Positions 43,603 to 51,828 of a stretch of DNA of 64,000 bases are shown here, piece after piece. The notes under the pieces were generated by a model. The model did no database searches, was not told the DNA's origin, and was given only the letters and a program-made list of their open reading frames with translations. The translations under genes were made by a program, and so were the position numbers. Each line of letters starts with the position of its first letter. The stretch's first letter is position 1. The stretch is from Actinoplanes sp. NBC_00393 (GTDB taxonomy: Bacteria > Actinomycetota > Actinomycetes > Mycobacteriales > Micromonosporaceae): NCBI RefSeq assembly GCF_036053395.1, contig NZ_CP107942.1:3748501-3812500 (forward strand), read 5' to 3'.

Positions 43603-46600
43603 ATGAGAATCCGGGCCCTGATCGGCGTAACCACCCTGCTCAGCGGCCTGCTGGCCGTCCTGCCGGCCACCCCGGCAGCCGCCGCACCCGGCGACTTCAG
43701 CACCGGATTCGAGGCCGGGCAACCCCAGCCGACCTGGACGAACACCGCCGAGACGAGCGCCGGAGTCGGCGGCTACTGCTGCGCGCTGACCGGCATGGAA
43801 AGCGGCGTACGCACCGAGACCGCCCGGTCCGGCACGGCCGCCCTGATGTACTCCGGCACCGATCAGAGCACCACCCAGTCGTACTCCTACCAGCGCATCC
43901 TCGACGTCGACCTGCCGGTGACCGCGACCAGCTCACTGTCCTACTGGCTGTACCCGCAGTCCGGCGGGCACCTCGACGTCGCCGTCGACCTGGCCTTCAC
44001 CGACGGCACCTACCTGCGTGACTCCGGCGCCGTCGACCAGCACGGCATCCGGCTGCACCCCACCTTCCAGGGCAACGGATCCGTGCTCACCTTCAACACC
44101 TGGAACCACATCACCTCGGCGATCGGCGCCTACACCGCCGGAAAGACGATCGACCGGATCCTGATCGGTTACGACCAGCCGGCCAACACCGGGGTGTTCC
44201 GCGGCTACCTCGACGACCTCGAGATCCGCCAGGACGCCCCCGCGCTGCGGCTCAGCGACTACGTCGAGACCCGGCGCGGCTCCGACTCCAACAGCGGGTA
44301 CTCGCTCGGCAACACCTTCCCCGGCGCGACCGTGCCGCACGGCTTCAACTTCTGGACGCCGATCACGAACGGCAACAGCGACAACTGGCTGTACGAGTGG
44401 GACGACACCACCGTGCAGGGCTTCGGGATCAGCCACGAGCCCAGCCCGTGGATCGCCGACTACGCCCAATTGCAGATCATGCCGATGACCGGCGCCGTCA
44501 AATCCACCCCCGACGCGCGGCAATCCACGTTCAGTCACGCCAACGAGGTCGCCAAGGCCCACTACTACAAGACACGGCTCGACACGTACGCCATCACCGC
44601 TGAAATCGCGCCCACCGACCATGCCGGAGTGATGCGCTTCGCGTTCCCCGCCACCAGCGAAGCGGTGATCCTTTTCGACACCGTCGACAGCGCCGGCGGA
44701 ACCCTCGCCGTCGACACCGCGGCCCGCACCATCTCCGGCGAGATCACCCACCGTGGTCAGCGGATGTTCGTGCACGCCACCGTGGACAAGGCGATCGCCG
44801 CCTCCGGCACCATCACCGGGCAGGGCGCCACCAGCTGGATCCGGTTCGCCACCGGCGCCAATGAGCAGGTCACGCTGCGCATCGCCACCAGCTTCATCAG
44901 CGTGGCCCAGGCCCGCGCGAATCTCGCGCAGGAGGTCGGCGACAAGAACCTGGACACGGTACGCGAGGAAGCCGCCGCCCTCTGGGACAGCCGCCTCGGC
45001 AGCGTCCGGATCGAGGGCGCCAACACCAACCGGCTGATCACTTTCTACTCCAACCTGTACCGCGCGTTCATGTATCCCAACAACCGCTCGGAGATGGCCG
45101 GCGGGGTGCGCCGGCACCACAGCCCCTACGACAACCAGGTCCACGACGGGCAGATGTATGTCAACAACGGCTTCTGGGACACCTCCCGGGCCGCCTGGCC
45201 GCTGTACACGCTGCTCACCCCGACGAAGACCGGCGAGATGCTGGACGGGTTCGTCAACGCGTACCAGCAGAGCGGCTGGACACCGCGCTGGTCCGGGCCG
45301 CACAGCGTCGGCCTGATGGTCGGCAGCAACCAGGACCTGGCGTTCGCCGACGCGTACCTCAAAGGCGTCCGCAACTTCGACTACCAGGCGGCGTACGCCT
45401 CCATGGTGAAGAACGCGACCGTCTGGGCGCCCGCCACCCGCGACGGTCGCATCGGTAACCAAGTCTCGCTGTTCAAGGGTTACGTGCCCACCGGCGTCGC
45501 GGGCGAATCGGCGGCCTGGACCCTCGAGGACGCCACCAACGACTTCGGTATCGCGCAGCTGGCCGCCGCCCTCGGCAACAGCGAGGACGCCGCCTACTTC
45601 CGCAATCGGTCCCTGGACTACGCCAACCTCTACTCCCCCACCGTCGGGTTCTTCCGCGGCAGACAGAGCAACGGCAACTGGCGCACCAGCGACGCCGACT
45701 TCAAACCGCACCTGTGGGGCTGCGAATTCACCGAGGGCGCGCCCTGGCACTACGCCACCCCCGCGCCGCACGACCCGCAGGGCATGGCCAATCTGTACGG
45801 CGGCCGCGCCCAACTCGCCGCGAAGATCGACTCGGTGTTCGCGGCGTCCCGTGACTACCTGCCCGGCTGCTACGGCGGCGTCATCCACGAGATGCGCGAA
45901 GCCTACGACGCCGACATGGGCCAGTACGCGCACTCCAACGAGCCGATCCACCACATGCTCTGGATGTACAACTACGCCGGCACCCCGTCCAAGACCCAGG
46001 ACCGGGTACGCCACGTGCTGACCACCCAGTACGGCCCCGGCCCCGGCTACCTCGGCGACGAGGACAACGGCCAGATGTCAGCCTGGTACGTCTTCGGCGC
46101 CCTCGGCTTCTACCCGGCGCGAATGGGCAGCACCGACTACACGATCGGCGCCCCGCTGCACCCGCGGGCCACCGTGACCCTGGAGAACGGCCGCACCTTC
46201 ACCGTCGCCGCGCCCGGCGTCAGCGACACCAACCGCTACGTGCAGAGCGTCCGCCTCAACGGCGTCGCCTACACGAAGAACTACCTCACCCACGCCGACC
46301 TGCTCGCCGGCGGCACCCTCGACTTCGTGATGGGCCCCAACCCGTCCTCGTGGGGCAGCGCCACCGCCGACCTGCCGCCTTCACTGACCACCGGCACCGC
46401 CCGCCCCGCGCAGCTCACCGACCGCGCCACCGGCGGCACCCTGACCGTCACCGGCGAGAACCCGCCCACCGAGACCAAGGCCGCGCTGACCGACGACACC
46501 TCGGCCACCAAGTGGCTCACCATGGCCGGCACCGCCACCCTGACCAACCGCCTCACCGGCGCGGCCGCCATCAAGCAGTACACCCTCACGTCGGGCAACG

Positions 46601-46827
46601 ACGCCCCCGAACGCGACTCGCGGGCCTGGACCCTGCAGGGCTCGCCTGACGGCACCACGTGGACCACCTTGGACACCCGCAGCAACATCGACTTCGCCCA
46701 CCGGCGGCAGACCCGAGCCTTCGTCATCCCGGGCAACCCCGGCGCCTACCAGCAACACCGCCTGCAGATCACCGCCAACCACGGCGCCCCGATGACCCAA
46801 CTCGCCGAATGGCAACTGCTCGGCTGA
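43603..46827 (+). CDS. Secreted GH92-family glycosidase (alpha-mannosidase type)
   Basis: 1074 residues with a Sec signal peptide (MRIRALIGVTTLLSGLLAVL, cut after PAAA). An N-terminal beta-sandwich module (about 30-215) comes first. The GH92 core (about 220-900) has VETRRGSDSNSGYSLGNTFP, FGISHEPSPWI, NNGFWDTSRAAWPLYTLL, the catalytic region GCEFTEGAPWHYATP and SNEPIHHMLWMYNYAG, and GDEDNGQMSAWYVFGALGFY. A C-terminal F5/8-type carbohydrate-binding domain follows (about 935-1074). GH92 enzymes are calcium-dependent exo-alpha-mannosidases acting on N-glycan-like or yeast mannan chains. It is monocistronic with its own promoter region; ATG 43603 has GGAG upstream. Confidence 0.93.
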   Translation: MRIRALIGVTTLLSGLLAVLPATPAAAAPGDFSTGFEAGQPQPTWTNTAETSAGVGGYCCALTGMESGVRTETARSGTAALMYSGTDQSTTQSYSYQRILDVDLPVTATSSLSYWLYPQSGGHLDVAVDLAFTDGTYLRDSGAVDQHGIRLHPTFQGNGSVLTFNTWNHITSAIGAYTAGKTIDRILIGYDQPANTGVFRGYLDDLEIRQDAPALRLSDYVETRRGSDSNSGYSLGNTFPGATVPHGFNFWTPITNGNSDNWLYEWDDTTVQGFGISHEPSPWIADYAQLQIMPMTGAVKSTPDARQSTFSHANEVAKAHYYKTRLDTYAITAEIAPTDHAGVMRFAFPATSEAVILFDTVDSAGGTLAVDTAARTISGEITHRGQRMFVHATVDKAIAASGTITGQGATSWIRFATGANEQVTLRIATSFISVAQARANLAQEVGDKNLDTVREEAAALWDSRLGSVRIEGANTNRLITFYSNLYRAFMYPNNRSEMAGGVRRHHSPYDNQVHDGQMYVNNGFWDTSRAAWPLYTLLTPTKTGEMLDGFVNAYQQSGWTPRWSGPHSVGLMVGSNQDLAFADAYLKGVRNFDYQAAYASMVKNATVWAPATRDGRIGNQVSLFKGYVPTGVAGESAAWTLEDATNDFGIAQLAAALGNSEDAAYFRNRSLDYANLYSPTVGFFRGRQSNGNWRTSDADFKPHLWGCEFTEGAPWHYATPAPHDPQGMANLYGGRAQLAAKIDSVFAASRDYLPGCYGGVIHEMREAYDADMGQYAHSNEPIHHMLWMYNYAGTPSKTQDRVRHVLTTQYGPGPGYLGDEDNGQMSAWYVFGALGFYPARMGSTDYTIGAPLHPRATVTLENGRTFTVAAPGVSDTNRYVQSVRLNGVAYTKNYLTHADLLAGGTLDFVMGPNPSSWGSATADLPPSLTTGTARPAQLTDRATGGTLTVTGENPPTETKAALTDDTSATKWLTMAGTATLTNRLTGAAAIKQYTLTSGNDAPERDSRAWTLQGSPDGTTWTTLDTRSNIDFAHRRQTRAFVIPGNPGAYQQHRLQITANHGAPMTQLAEWQLLG

Positions 46828-46884
46828 AATCGTCCACAGTGCTCAGTGCTTGCGCTTCGATCCCGCTTCCCGTAGAACGTGCGC

Positions 46885-47679
46885 ATGGTGCCCACGGATG
46901 ACGAGACCGCAGCCCAGCTTCAGCCCGACATTCCACATGCAGCACGCATTTGGAATTACTGGATGGGTGGCAAGGACAACTTCGCCGCCGACCGGGCCGC
47001 CGGGGACGCGGTCGCCCAGGTCTACCCCGAGATCGTCCTCATGGCGAAGCAGTCCCGCGAGTTCCTCATCCGCGTCGTGCGCTACCTGGCGGCCGAGGCC
47101 GGCATCCGGCAGTTCCTCGACATCGGCACCGGCCTGCCGACCATGCAGAACACCCACGAGGTGGCCCAGTCCGTGGCGCCGGACTCCCGGATCGTCTATG
47201 TGGACAACGACCCGCTCGTGATGGTGCACGCCCGCGCGCTGATGGCGCAGACCACCGACACCGGCCGGACCATGCATGTGCAGGCCGACTACCACGATCC
47301 GGAGCGGATCCTCACCGAGGCGCGCAAGCTGCTCGACTTCTCCCAGCCGGTCGGCGTCATGTTCATGGGCGTCATGGGCTACGAGCCGGACCTGAAGGTC
47401 GTCTCGTCCCTGGTCAACCGGGTGCTGGAAGCGACGTCCCCGGGCAGCTACCTGGTGTTGTGGGACGGCACGAACACCACGCCGTCGGTGGTGGAGGGCG
47501 CCGAGCGGCTGGCGCAGAGCGGCGGCGTGCCGTACATCCTGCGCAGCCCCGACGAGATCGGCAGCCTGTTCGACGGCCTGGAGCTGGTCGAGCCGGGCCT
47601 GGTGCAGATCCCGCAATGGCGTCCGGACGGCGAGGCCGAGTGGCTGGACGCGTACGGGGCGGTGGCCCGCAAGCCCTGA
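46885..47679 (+). CDS. S-adenosylmethionine methyltransferase, PF04672 (DUF574) type
   Basis: 264 residues with the family signature PHAARIWNYWMGGKDNFAAD, the SAM-binding motif FLDIGTGLPTMQNTHEVAQ and the acidic strand VVYVDNDP-like IVYVDNDPLV. This family is greatly expanded in actinomycetes and its substrates are unknown. The start could be GTG 46879, ATG 46885 or GTG 46888; the choice is arbitrary to within three residues. It follows GH92 by 57 bp and may have a weak promoter of its own; there is no clear terminator between them. Confidence 0.9.
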   Translation: MVPTDDETAAQLQPDIPHAARIWNYWMGGKDNFAADRAAGDAVAQVYPEIVLMAKQSREFLIRVVRYLAAEAGIRQFLDIGTGLPTMQNTHEVAQSVAPDSRIVYVDNDPLVMVHARALMAQTTDTGRTMHVQADYHDPERILTEARKLLDFSQPVGVMFMGVMGYEPDLKVVSSLVNRVLEATSPGSYLVLWDGTNTTPSVVEGAERLAQSGGVPYILRSPDEIGSLFDGLELVEPGLVQIPQWRPDGEAEWLDAYGAVARKP

Positions 47680-47705
47680 CCCGGCCTGCCGTAACATTCC
47701 GGATC

Positions 47706-48449
47706 ATGATTCGTCGATGGATGCTCGTCGCGGTGCTGGCCCTCGCGGCGGGCTGCGACTCCGGCGGTGGCGCCTCCTCGGAGGCGCCCGCCGGTGACCC
47801 GCTCACCCAGGTCCGTGCCGCCGCTGCCAAGACCGCCGGGGTACCGGCGCATGTGACGTTGAGCGCCCCCAACGTCGAGGTCGACGGCGACACCGACCCG
47901 GCCGCGAAGGTGCTGGCCCTGACGGCCACGACGAAAGCCGACGGCGAGACCACCGAGTCCAAGATCCGGGTGGTCGGCGCCGACGCGTGGATGACGCTCG
48001 GCAAGACGTACCTGCCGAACCTCGACCCGACGAAGTTCATCCCGTTCCCGACGTCGGAGTTCGCGACTGCGTCGCTGGTGCATCTGGGCGACCCGTTCGA
48101 CCCGGCCGGGCTCAAGGGCCTGTCGGCGGCGATGACGTCCGCGACGAGCACCGGCGAGGGCGCCTTCACCGGCAAACTGGACCTCGCCGAGGCGCCGGCC
48201 GGGGTGTCGCGGGGCCTACTGCCGGCGACGACCGAGCAGCTGGAGGGCAACGGCGGCACGGCACAGTCCGTGCCGTACGAGGCGTCAGTCGATGCCGAGG
48301 GCTATCTGACCTCGCTCACCGTCACGCTGCCGACCTATGCGAGCACCGCCGAGTTCGCCGGCTTCGGCCAAGCCGTCAAGGTCGACAAGCCCGCCGCAAC
48401 CGAGGTTGCGGACGTGCCGGACGGGATCCGCAGCCTCCTGGCGGGCTGA
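47706..48449 (+). CDS. Lipoprotein of the LppX/LprG-like type
   Basis: 247 residues. A signal peptide with lipobox (LAAGCDSGGG, Cys about residue 17) is followed by a beta-rich domain resembling the mycobacterial LprG/LppX fold (TTKADGETTESKIRVVGADA, VPYEASVDAEGYLTSLTVTL). Such proteins carry lipids or act as envelope chaperones. It starts 26 bp after the methyltransferase and may share its message. The assignment is by pattern and is moderate. Confidence 0.8.
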   Translation: MIRRWMLVAVLALAAGCDSGGGASSEAPAGDPLTQVRAAAAKTAGVPAHVTLSAPNVEVDGDTDPAAKVLALTATTKADGETTESKIRVVGADAWMTLGKTYLPNLDPTKFIPFPTSEFATASLVHLGDPFDPAGLKGLSAAMTSATSTGEGAFTGKLDLAEAPAGVSRGLLPATTEQLEGNGGTAQSVPYEASVDAEGYLTSLTVTLPTYASTAEFAGFGQAVKVDKPAATEVADVPDGIRSLLAG

Positions 48450-48458
48450 CGCGGAACA

Positions 48459-49085
48459 TCACTCTCCGGCGGTGACCGCAGCGCCCTTGAAGACGACCTC
48501 CAGGCAGTCGCGGAACAGGTCGTCCACGGTGCGGCCGGGCCGGAAGTACTCGGCGATGGCGTTGACCACGGTCGGGTGCTGCTCGGTGAACGCGGCCATG
48601 TCGAAGGTCTTCAGCGCCTGCGCGTCCGGGCGGGGCGTCTGTTCCTCGAGGACGTGGCCGACCGTGAAACGCTCGACGGTCAGGACGATCACGCGGGCCT
48701 GCCGCAGCGGGATGCCGCGTGCCACCAGCGTGCTCATGGCGAGTTCGGACATCGCTGCCATGGTGACGGACAGCTGAGCGGTGGAGATGACCCGGGCGCC
48801 GTCCGGGTGGGCGAGCAGCGCGCGGCGCAGCCGTTCGGCCAGGTCTCGCAACCAGTCCTGCCAGGGTTGGTCCGGCGTGGGCGGTGACATCTCGCCGAAC
48901 TCCTGGTCGAGGATCGCGTCGGCGATCGCGGTGACCAGCGCCGCCTTGTTCGGCAGGTGCCAGTAGAGGGTCGGCGACTGCACGCCGAGCCGTGCAGCGA
49001 GTTTGCGTGTCGTCACGCCGTCGAGGCCCTCGGCGTCCAGCAGCGCGACGGCCTCAGCGACGATCCGGTTTCTGTCCAGCGCCAA
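48459..49085 (-). CDS. TetR-class repressor with TetR_C domain
   Basis: 208 residues. The helix-turn-helix (RIVAEAVALLDAEGLDGVTT, LAARLGVQSPTLYWHLPNK) and the C-terminal domain are close to the true tetracycline-repressor group. TTG 49085 is preferred because GGGAGG lies 9 nt upstream; GTG 49106 would place the start inside the first operator. Two tetO-like repeats follow immediately, so it most likely represses itself and the divergent oxidoreductase. The inducer may be a tetracycline-like or quinone-like compound, but no resistance pump is encoded here. Confidence 0.9.
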   Translation of the reverse strand: MALDRNRIVAEAVALLDAEGLDGVTTRKLAARLGVQSPTLYWHLPNKAALVTAIADAILDQEFGEMSPPTPDQPWQDWLRDLAERLRRALLAHPDGARVISTAQLSVTMAAMSELAMSTLVARGIPLRQARVIVLTVERFTVGHVLEEQTPRPDAQALKTFDMAAFTEQHPTVVNAIAEYFRPGRTVDDLFRDCLEVVFKGAAVTAGE

Positions 49086-49105
49086 TGCGGCACCTCCCGC
49101 CGGCA

Positions 49106-49145
49106 CTCTATCAGTGCTAGATTCTCTCTATCGGTGATAGAGAGA
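49106..49145. promoter_or_regulatory. Two tetO-like operators
   Basis: Site 2 (49123-49145) has perfect 10-nt arms (TCTCTCTATC and its complement) around GGT. Site 1 (49107-49121) is TCTATC-AGT-GCTAGA, a weaker copy with 5 of 6 arm pairs. The TATC-N3-GATA core matches classical tet operators. The tandem pair lies between the TetR gene and the divergent oxidoreductase. Confidence 0.9.
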
Positions 49146-49150
49146 TGGAG

Positions 49151-49360
49151 ATGATGATGTTGCATTGGGCGACCCATCGCATTCCCGGCGTCCCCGCGCA
49201 CGCCGAACGCCCGGCCGGCCACCAGGGCACGGCAGTCCACCGCCGCGGCGCGGCACACGGCTCGCCGAACCGCCGGTGGAACCACTCGGCCGACCGCCGT
49301 CCCCGGTTCCTGCCGGCCTGGCAGCGACGGATCGCGGCGCTCTTCGGCCGGGAGCTGTGA
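49151..49360 (+). CDS. Possible small leader protein before the oxidoreductase
   Basis: A short open frame (about 69 codons from the clustered ATGs at 49151-49157) begins just after the tetO-like repeats. It ends in a TGA that overlaps the oxidoreductase ATG (TGATG), an arrangement typical of coupled translation. The product is basic and rich in His/Arg/Pro with a C-terminal PAWQRRIAALFGREL and matches nothing I know. It could be a real small gene, a regulatory leader, or only chance in GC-rich DNA. Confidence 0.35.
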   Translation: MMMLHWATHRIPGVPAHAERPAGHQGTAVHRRGAAHGSPNRRWNHSADRRPRFLPAWQRRIAALFGREL

Positions 49361-50319
49361 TGAAGGCGGCAGTGCTGCACGAGATCGGCGGCATCCCTTG
49401 CTACGAGGACTTCCCGGATCCCGTGGCCGGCGACGACGAAGTGATCATCGACGTGAAGGCGGTCGCGGTCGAGACCGTCGACAAGCGCATCGCGGCCGGC
49501 ACGCACTACGCGAGCCGGCAGTACACCGCCCAACTGCCGGCGATTCCCGCCTTCGACGGCATCGGCGCGCTGCCGGACGGCACCCTGGTCGGGTTCGGCA
49601 ACCCACGCCGGCCCTACGGCGCGCTCGCCGAGAGGACCGTGGTGCCCCGGGGCGCGTACGTGCCGGTCCCGGAGGGAATCGATCCGGCGATCGCGACAGT
49701 CCTCGGCACGGCGATCACCGGCATGTCGATCAGGACTGCCGCCGGTTTCGTGCCCGGCGAGACCGTGCTCGTGCAGGGCGCCACCGGGGTCGCGGGACGA
49801 CTCGCGGTGAAGGTGGCCCGGCTGCTCGGCGCCGGCCGGATCGTCGCGACCGGCCGCGACGACGACCAACTGCGGGAGGTGCAGGCCCTCGGCGCCGACG
49901 CGGTGATCAACACCGCCGTGCCGGACGAAGCGCTGACCCAGGCGTACATGGACTCCCAAGGAGATGGCTACGACATCGTGCTGGACTTCCTCTGGGGCCG
50001 GCCCACCGAGATCCTGCTGCGGGCGCTGGTCCCGCAGACCTTCGCGTTCCCGAAACCGACCCGGCTGGTTCAGGTCGGCGAATCCGCCGGCGGCGCGCTC
50101 ACGCTCGCCGCGGAGAGCCTGCGCACCTCCGGGGTCGAGATCTACGGCGCGGCCAGAGGACTCGGCCCAGAGACCATGCAGGAGGTCTACCAGCAGGTCG
50201 TCACGTGGGCGCAGTCCGGCGAGCTGACCTTCGACGTGGTGAAGGTCCCGCTCAGCGACATCGAGACCGCCTGGCAGCGCACCGATCTACGGGGCAGCCG
50301 GCTCGTCGTGGTGCCCTGA
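49360..50319 (+). CDS. Zinc-independent alcohol dehydrogenase / quinone oxidoreductase-type enzyme
   Basis: 319 residues of the MDR family. The N-terminal GroES-like domain (MKAAVLHEIGGIPCYEDFPD) has no catalytic-zinc Cys-His set. The nucleotide domain has VLVQGATGVAGRLAVKVARL and VATGRDD. NADPH-dependent reduction of a quinone or enone is the usual activity. It lies downstream of the two tetO-like operators, so TetR-type control is expected. ATG 49360 has GGGAG upstream. Its end overlaps the convergent reductase gene by 33 bp. Confidence 0.88.
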   Translation: MKAAVLHEIGGIPCYEDFPDPVAGDDEVIIDVKAVAVETVDKRIAAGTHYASRQYTAQLPAIPAFDGIGALPDGTLVGFGNPRRPYGALAERTVVPRGAYVPVPEGIDPAIATVLGTAITGMSIRTAAGFVPGETVLVQGATGVAGRLAVKVARLLGAGRIVATGRDDDQLREVQALGADAVINTAVPDEALTQAYMDSQGDGYDIVLDFLWGRPTEILLRALVPQTFAFPKPTRLVQVGESAGGALTLAAESLRTSGVEIYGAARGLGPETMQEVYQQVVTWAQSGELTFDVVKVPLSDIETAWQRTDLRGSRLVVVP

Positions 50320-50730
50320 GCCGGCCGCGGTGAGTATCACCACCGGAATCTCCCGGCTGGTCGCCTTCCGGTACTCCTCATAGGACGGCATCGCCGCAAC
50401 CATCAGTTCCCACAGCCGCGATCGCTCCTGCCCGGTGGCGGTCCGCGCCGTCGCGGCGAAGGTCTCGGCGCCGATCTGCACAGCAACCCGGGGATCGGCC
50501 AGCAGGTTGAGATACCAGAAGGGATGCCGGTCCGCTCCGGCGTTGGAGGCGGCCACCACGTAGCGGTCGCCGTCTCGCACGTAGACCAGCGCGGTGCGGC
50601 GCGACTTGCCCGACCTACGGCCCCGGGTGGTCAGCAGCAGGTCGTTCATGCCGGGCCGGGCATTGCCGCCGGTCGCCACGAAACGGCGGATGTGCTCGGC
50701 CACCCAGGCGTTCGGGCTGTCGGAAACCAT
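50287..50730 (-). CDS. Deazaflavin (F420)-dependent nitroreductase family protein
   Basis: 147 residues with the split-barrel DDN-type pattern: PGMNDLLLTTRGRRSGKSRR, TALVYVRDGDRYVVAASNAG, PFWYLNLLADPRVAVQIGAE, then the helical SRLWELMVAAMPSYEEYRKA. Enzymes of this family reduce quinones, nitro compounds or enones with F420H2. ATG 50730 has GAGGGG upstream and overlaps the stop of the preceding NmrA-like gene by one base, so the two are coupled. Confidence 0.9.
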   Translation of the reverse strand: MVSDSPNAWVAEHIRRFVATGGNARPGMNDLLLTTRGRRSGKSRRTALVYVRDGDRYVVAASNAGADRHPFWYLNLLADPRVAVQIGAETFAATARTATGQERSRLWELMVAAMPSYEEYRKATSREIPVVILTAAGSGHHDEPAAP

Positions 50731-51365
50731 CAGCACCCCTCGACGCCGAGATGCATCCGGTGATGCTTGGGGGCGTCGACTTCGTCGACCAACACCACCG
50801 CAAAATCGGGGTACGAGATGCGACTCGCCGCGTCAGCTGCAGCCGTACGGTATCTCCCGCTGTGTTCCCCGTCGTGGTCGAAGTCGCCGGCCGGGCTGAC
50901 GATCAGCCAGTCGAGGTCGCTGCCCGCCGTGCCCAGCACCTGCGCCCCGGCGGCGTGCGCGAGATAGAACGAGCGGTACTCCTGCGGATATCCCGGCGTG
51001 TCCATCAACGCCACCCCGGAGGCGTCCGGCAGCACCGACGCCAGGCCGACCACCAGCAGCCGCCCCACACCCCCCTGCGGCAGCCCGCTGAGCAGGGCTT
51101 GGGAGGCGCTGGTGAAGAAGGCGGCGGGTTCAGCGCCGGCGTCGTACACCGCGCTGATCGCCGCATCATGCCCAGCGGCGACCCGGGCGACGCTGTCCCT
51201 GTCGGTCACGTCACCGGCCACCAGCCGCACGCCCTCGCCCGGGAGGGCGGCGTACTTGTCCGGTTCCCGCACCACAGCAGTGACCTGGTGACCACGCCGG
51301 CGTGCCTCAGCAACGGCTGCCCGCCCGGCCCGGCCGCCCGCACCGAACACCACAATGCTGCCCAT
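50730..51365 (-). CDS. NAD(P)-binding NmrA-like reductase (YwnB type)
   Basis: 211 residues, atypical SDR fold. The nucleotide motif is VVFGAGGRAGRAAVAEA, followed by VTAVVREPDKY, the second strand VRLVAGDVTD and the WLIVSPAGDF loop. There is no classical Tyr-Lys catalytic pair in order, which fits the NmrA/flavin-reductase-like group. It is divergent from the HxlR regulator with a 100-bp spacer, the arrangement typical of redox-sensing HxlR targets. ATG 51365 has GGGGGA upstream. A protective role against electrophiles is a reasonable inference together with the F420-type reductase. Confidence 0.87.
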   Translation of the reverse strand: MGSIVVFGAGGRAGRAAVAEARRRGHQVTAVVREPDKYAALPGEGVRLVAGDVTDRDSVARVAAGHDAAISAVYDAGAEPAAFFTSASQALLSGLPQGGVGRLLVVGLASVLPDASGVALMDTPGYPQEYRSFYLAHAAGAQVLGTAGSDLDWLIVSPAGDFDHDGEHSGRYRTAAADAASRISYPDFAVVLVDEVDAPKHHRMHLGVEGC

Positions 51366-51418
51366 CCGATCCCCCGCTCGCCTCGGCCGGCGCGCTTCGC
51401 CGGCCACCGCGGAGGACC

Positions 51419-51458
51419 GTATCCGGCGGCATGGTTACCGATCGGATACCAGTTACCG
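51419..51458. promoter_or_regulatory. Repeat cluster between HxlR and NmrA-like genes
   Basis: GTATCC (51419-51424) is inverted as GGATAC (51444-51449), and GTTACCG is repeated directly at 51434-51440 and 51452-51458, 18 bp apart. It is a likely HxlR operator region serving both divergent genes. Confidence 0.5.
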
Positions 51459-51465
51459 TGGGGCC

Positions 51466-51828
51466 GTGACCGCGCCACTGGACCCCGACATGTTCGATCC
51501 GGTCTGCCCGTCCGGCCTCTCGCCGATCCGCATCGGCGACAAATGGGCTGGCATGATCATCCGCTGTCTGGAGCACGGGCCCCGCCGCTTCTCCGAGCTG
51601 CGGATCCCGCTGCGCGGTATCACCGCGAAAGCGCTCACCAAGTCGTTGCGCGCGCTCGAACGCGACGGCCTGGTCCAGCGCACCACTTACCCCGATGGGG
51701 TACGCCGCGTCGAGTACGACCTGACCCTCCTCGGTCGCAGCCTGCTCGAGCCGATGGACGCCGTCTGCGCCTGGAGCCGGGAGCACTGGGAGGAACTCCT
51801 CGACGCCCGCGAAGCCTCGACCGGCTAG
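51466..51828 (+). CDS. HxlR-family transcriptional regulator
   Basis: 120 residues, winged helix: SPIRIGDKWAGMIIRCLEHG, RRFSELRIPLRGITAKALTK, LRALERDGLVQRTTY, VEYDLTLLGRSLLEP. One Cys stands near the N-terminus (DPVCPSG), the position of the redox or electrophile-sensing cysteine in HypR/YodB-type members. GTG 51466 is preceded by GTGGGG. It probably represses the divergent NmrA-like and F420-type reductase genes. Its stop overlaps the end of the convergent TPR gene by 4 bp. Confidence 0.93.
   Translation: MTAPLDPDMFDPVCPSGLSPIRIGDKWAGMIIRCLEHGPRRFSELRIPLRGITAKALTKSLRALERDGLVQRTTYPDGVRRVEYDLTLLGRSLLEPMDAVCAWSREHWEELLDAREASTG

Noticed and set aside
43933..46014. 693-codon reverse open frame antisense to the GH92 gene
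   Set aside because: Val/Gly/Asp-rich shadow of a well-supported secreted glycosidase.
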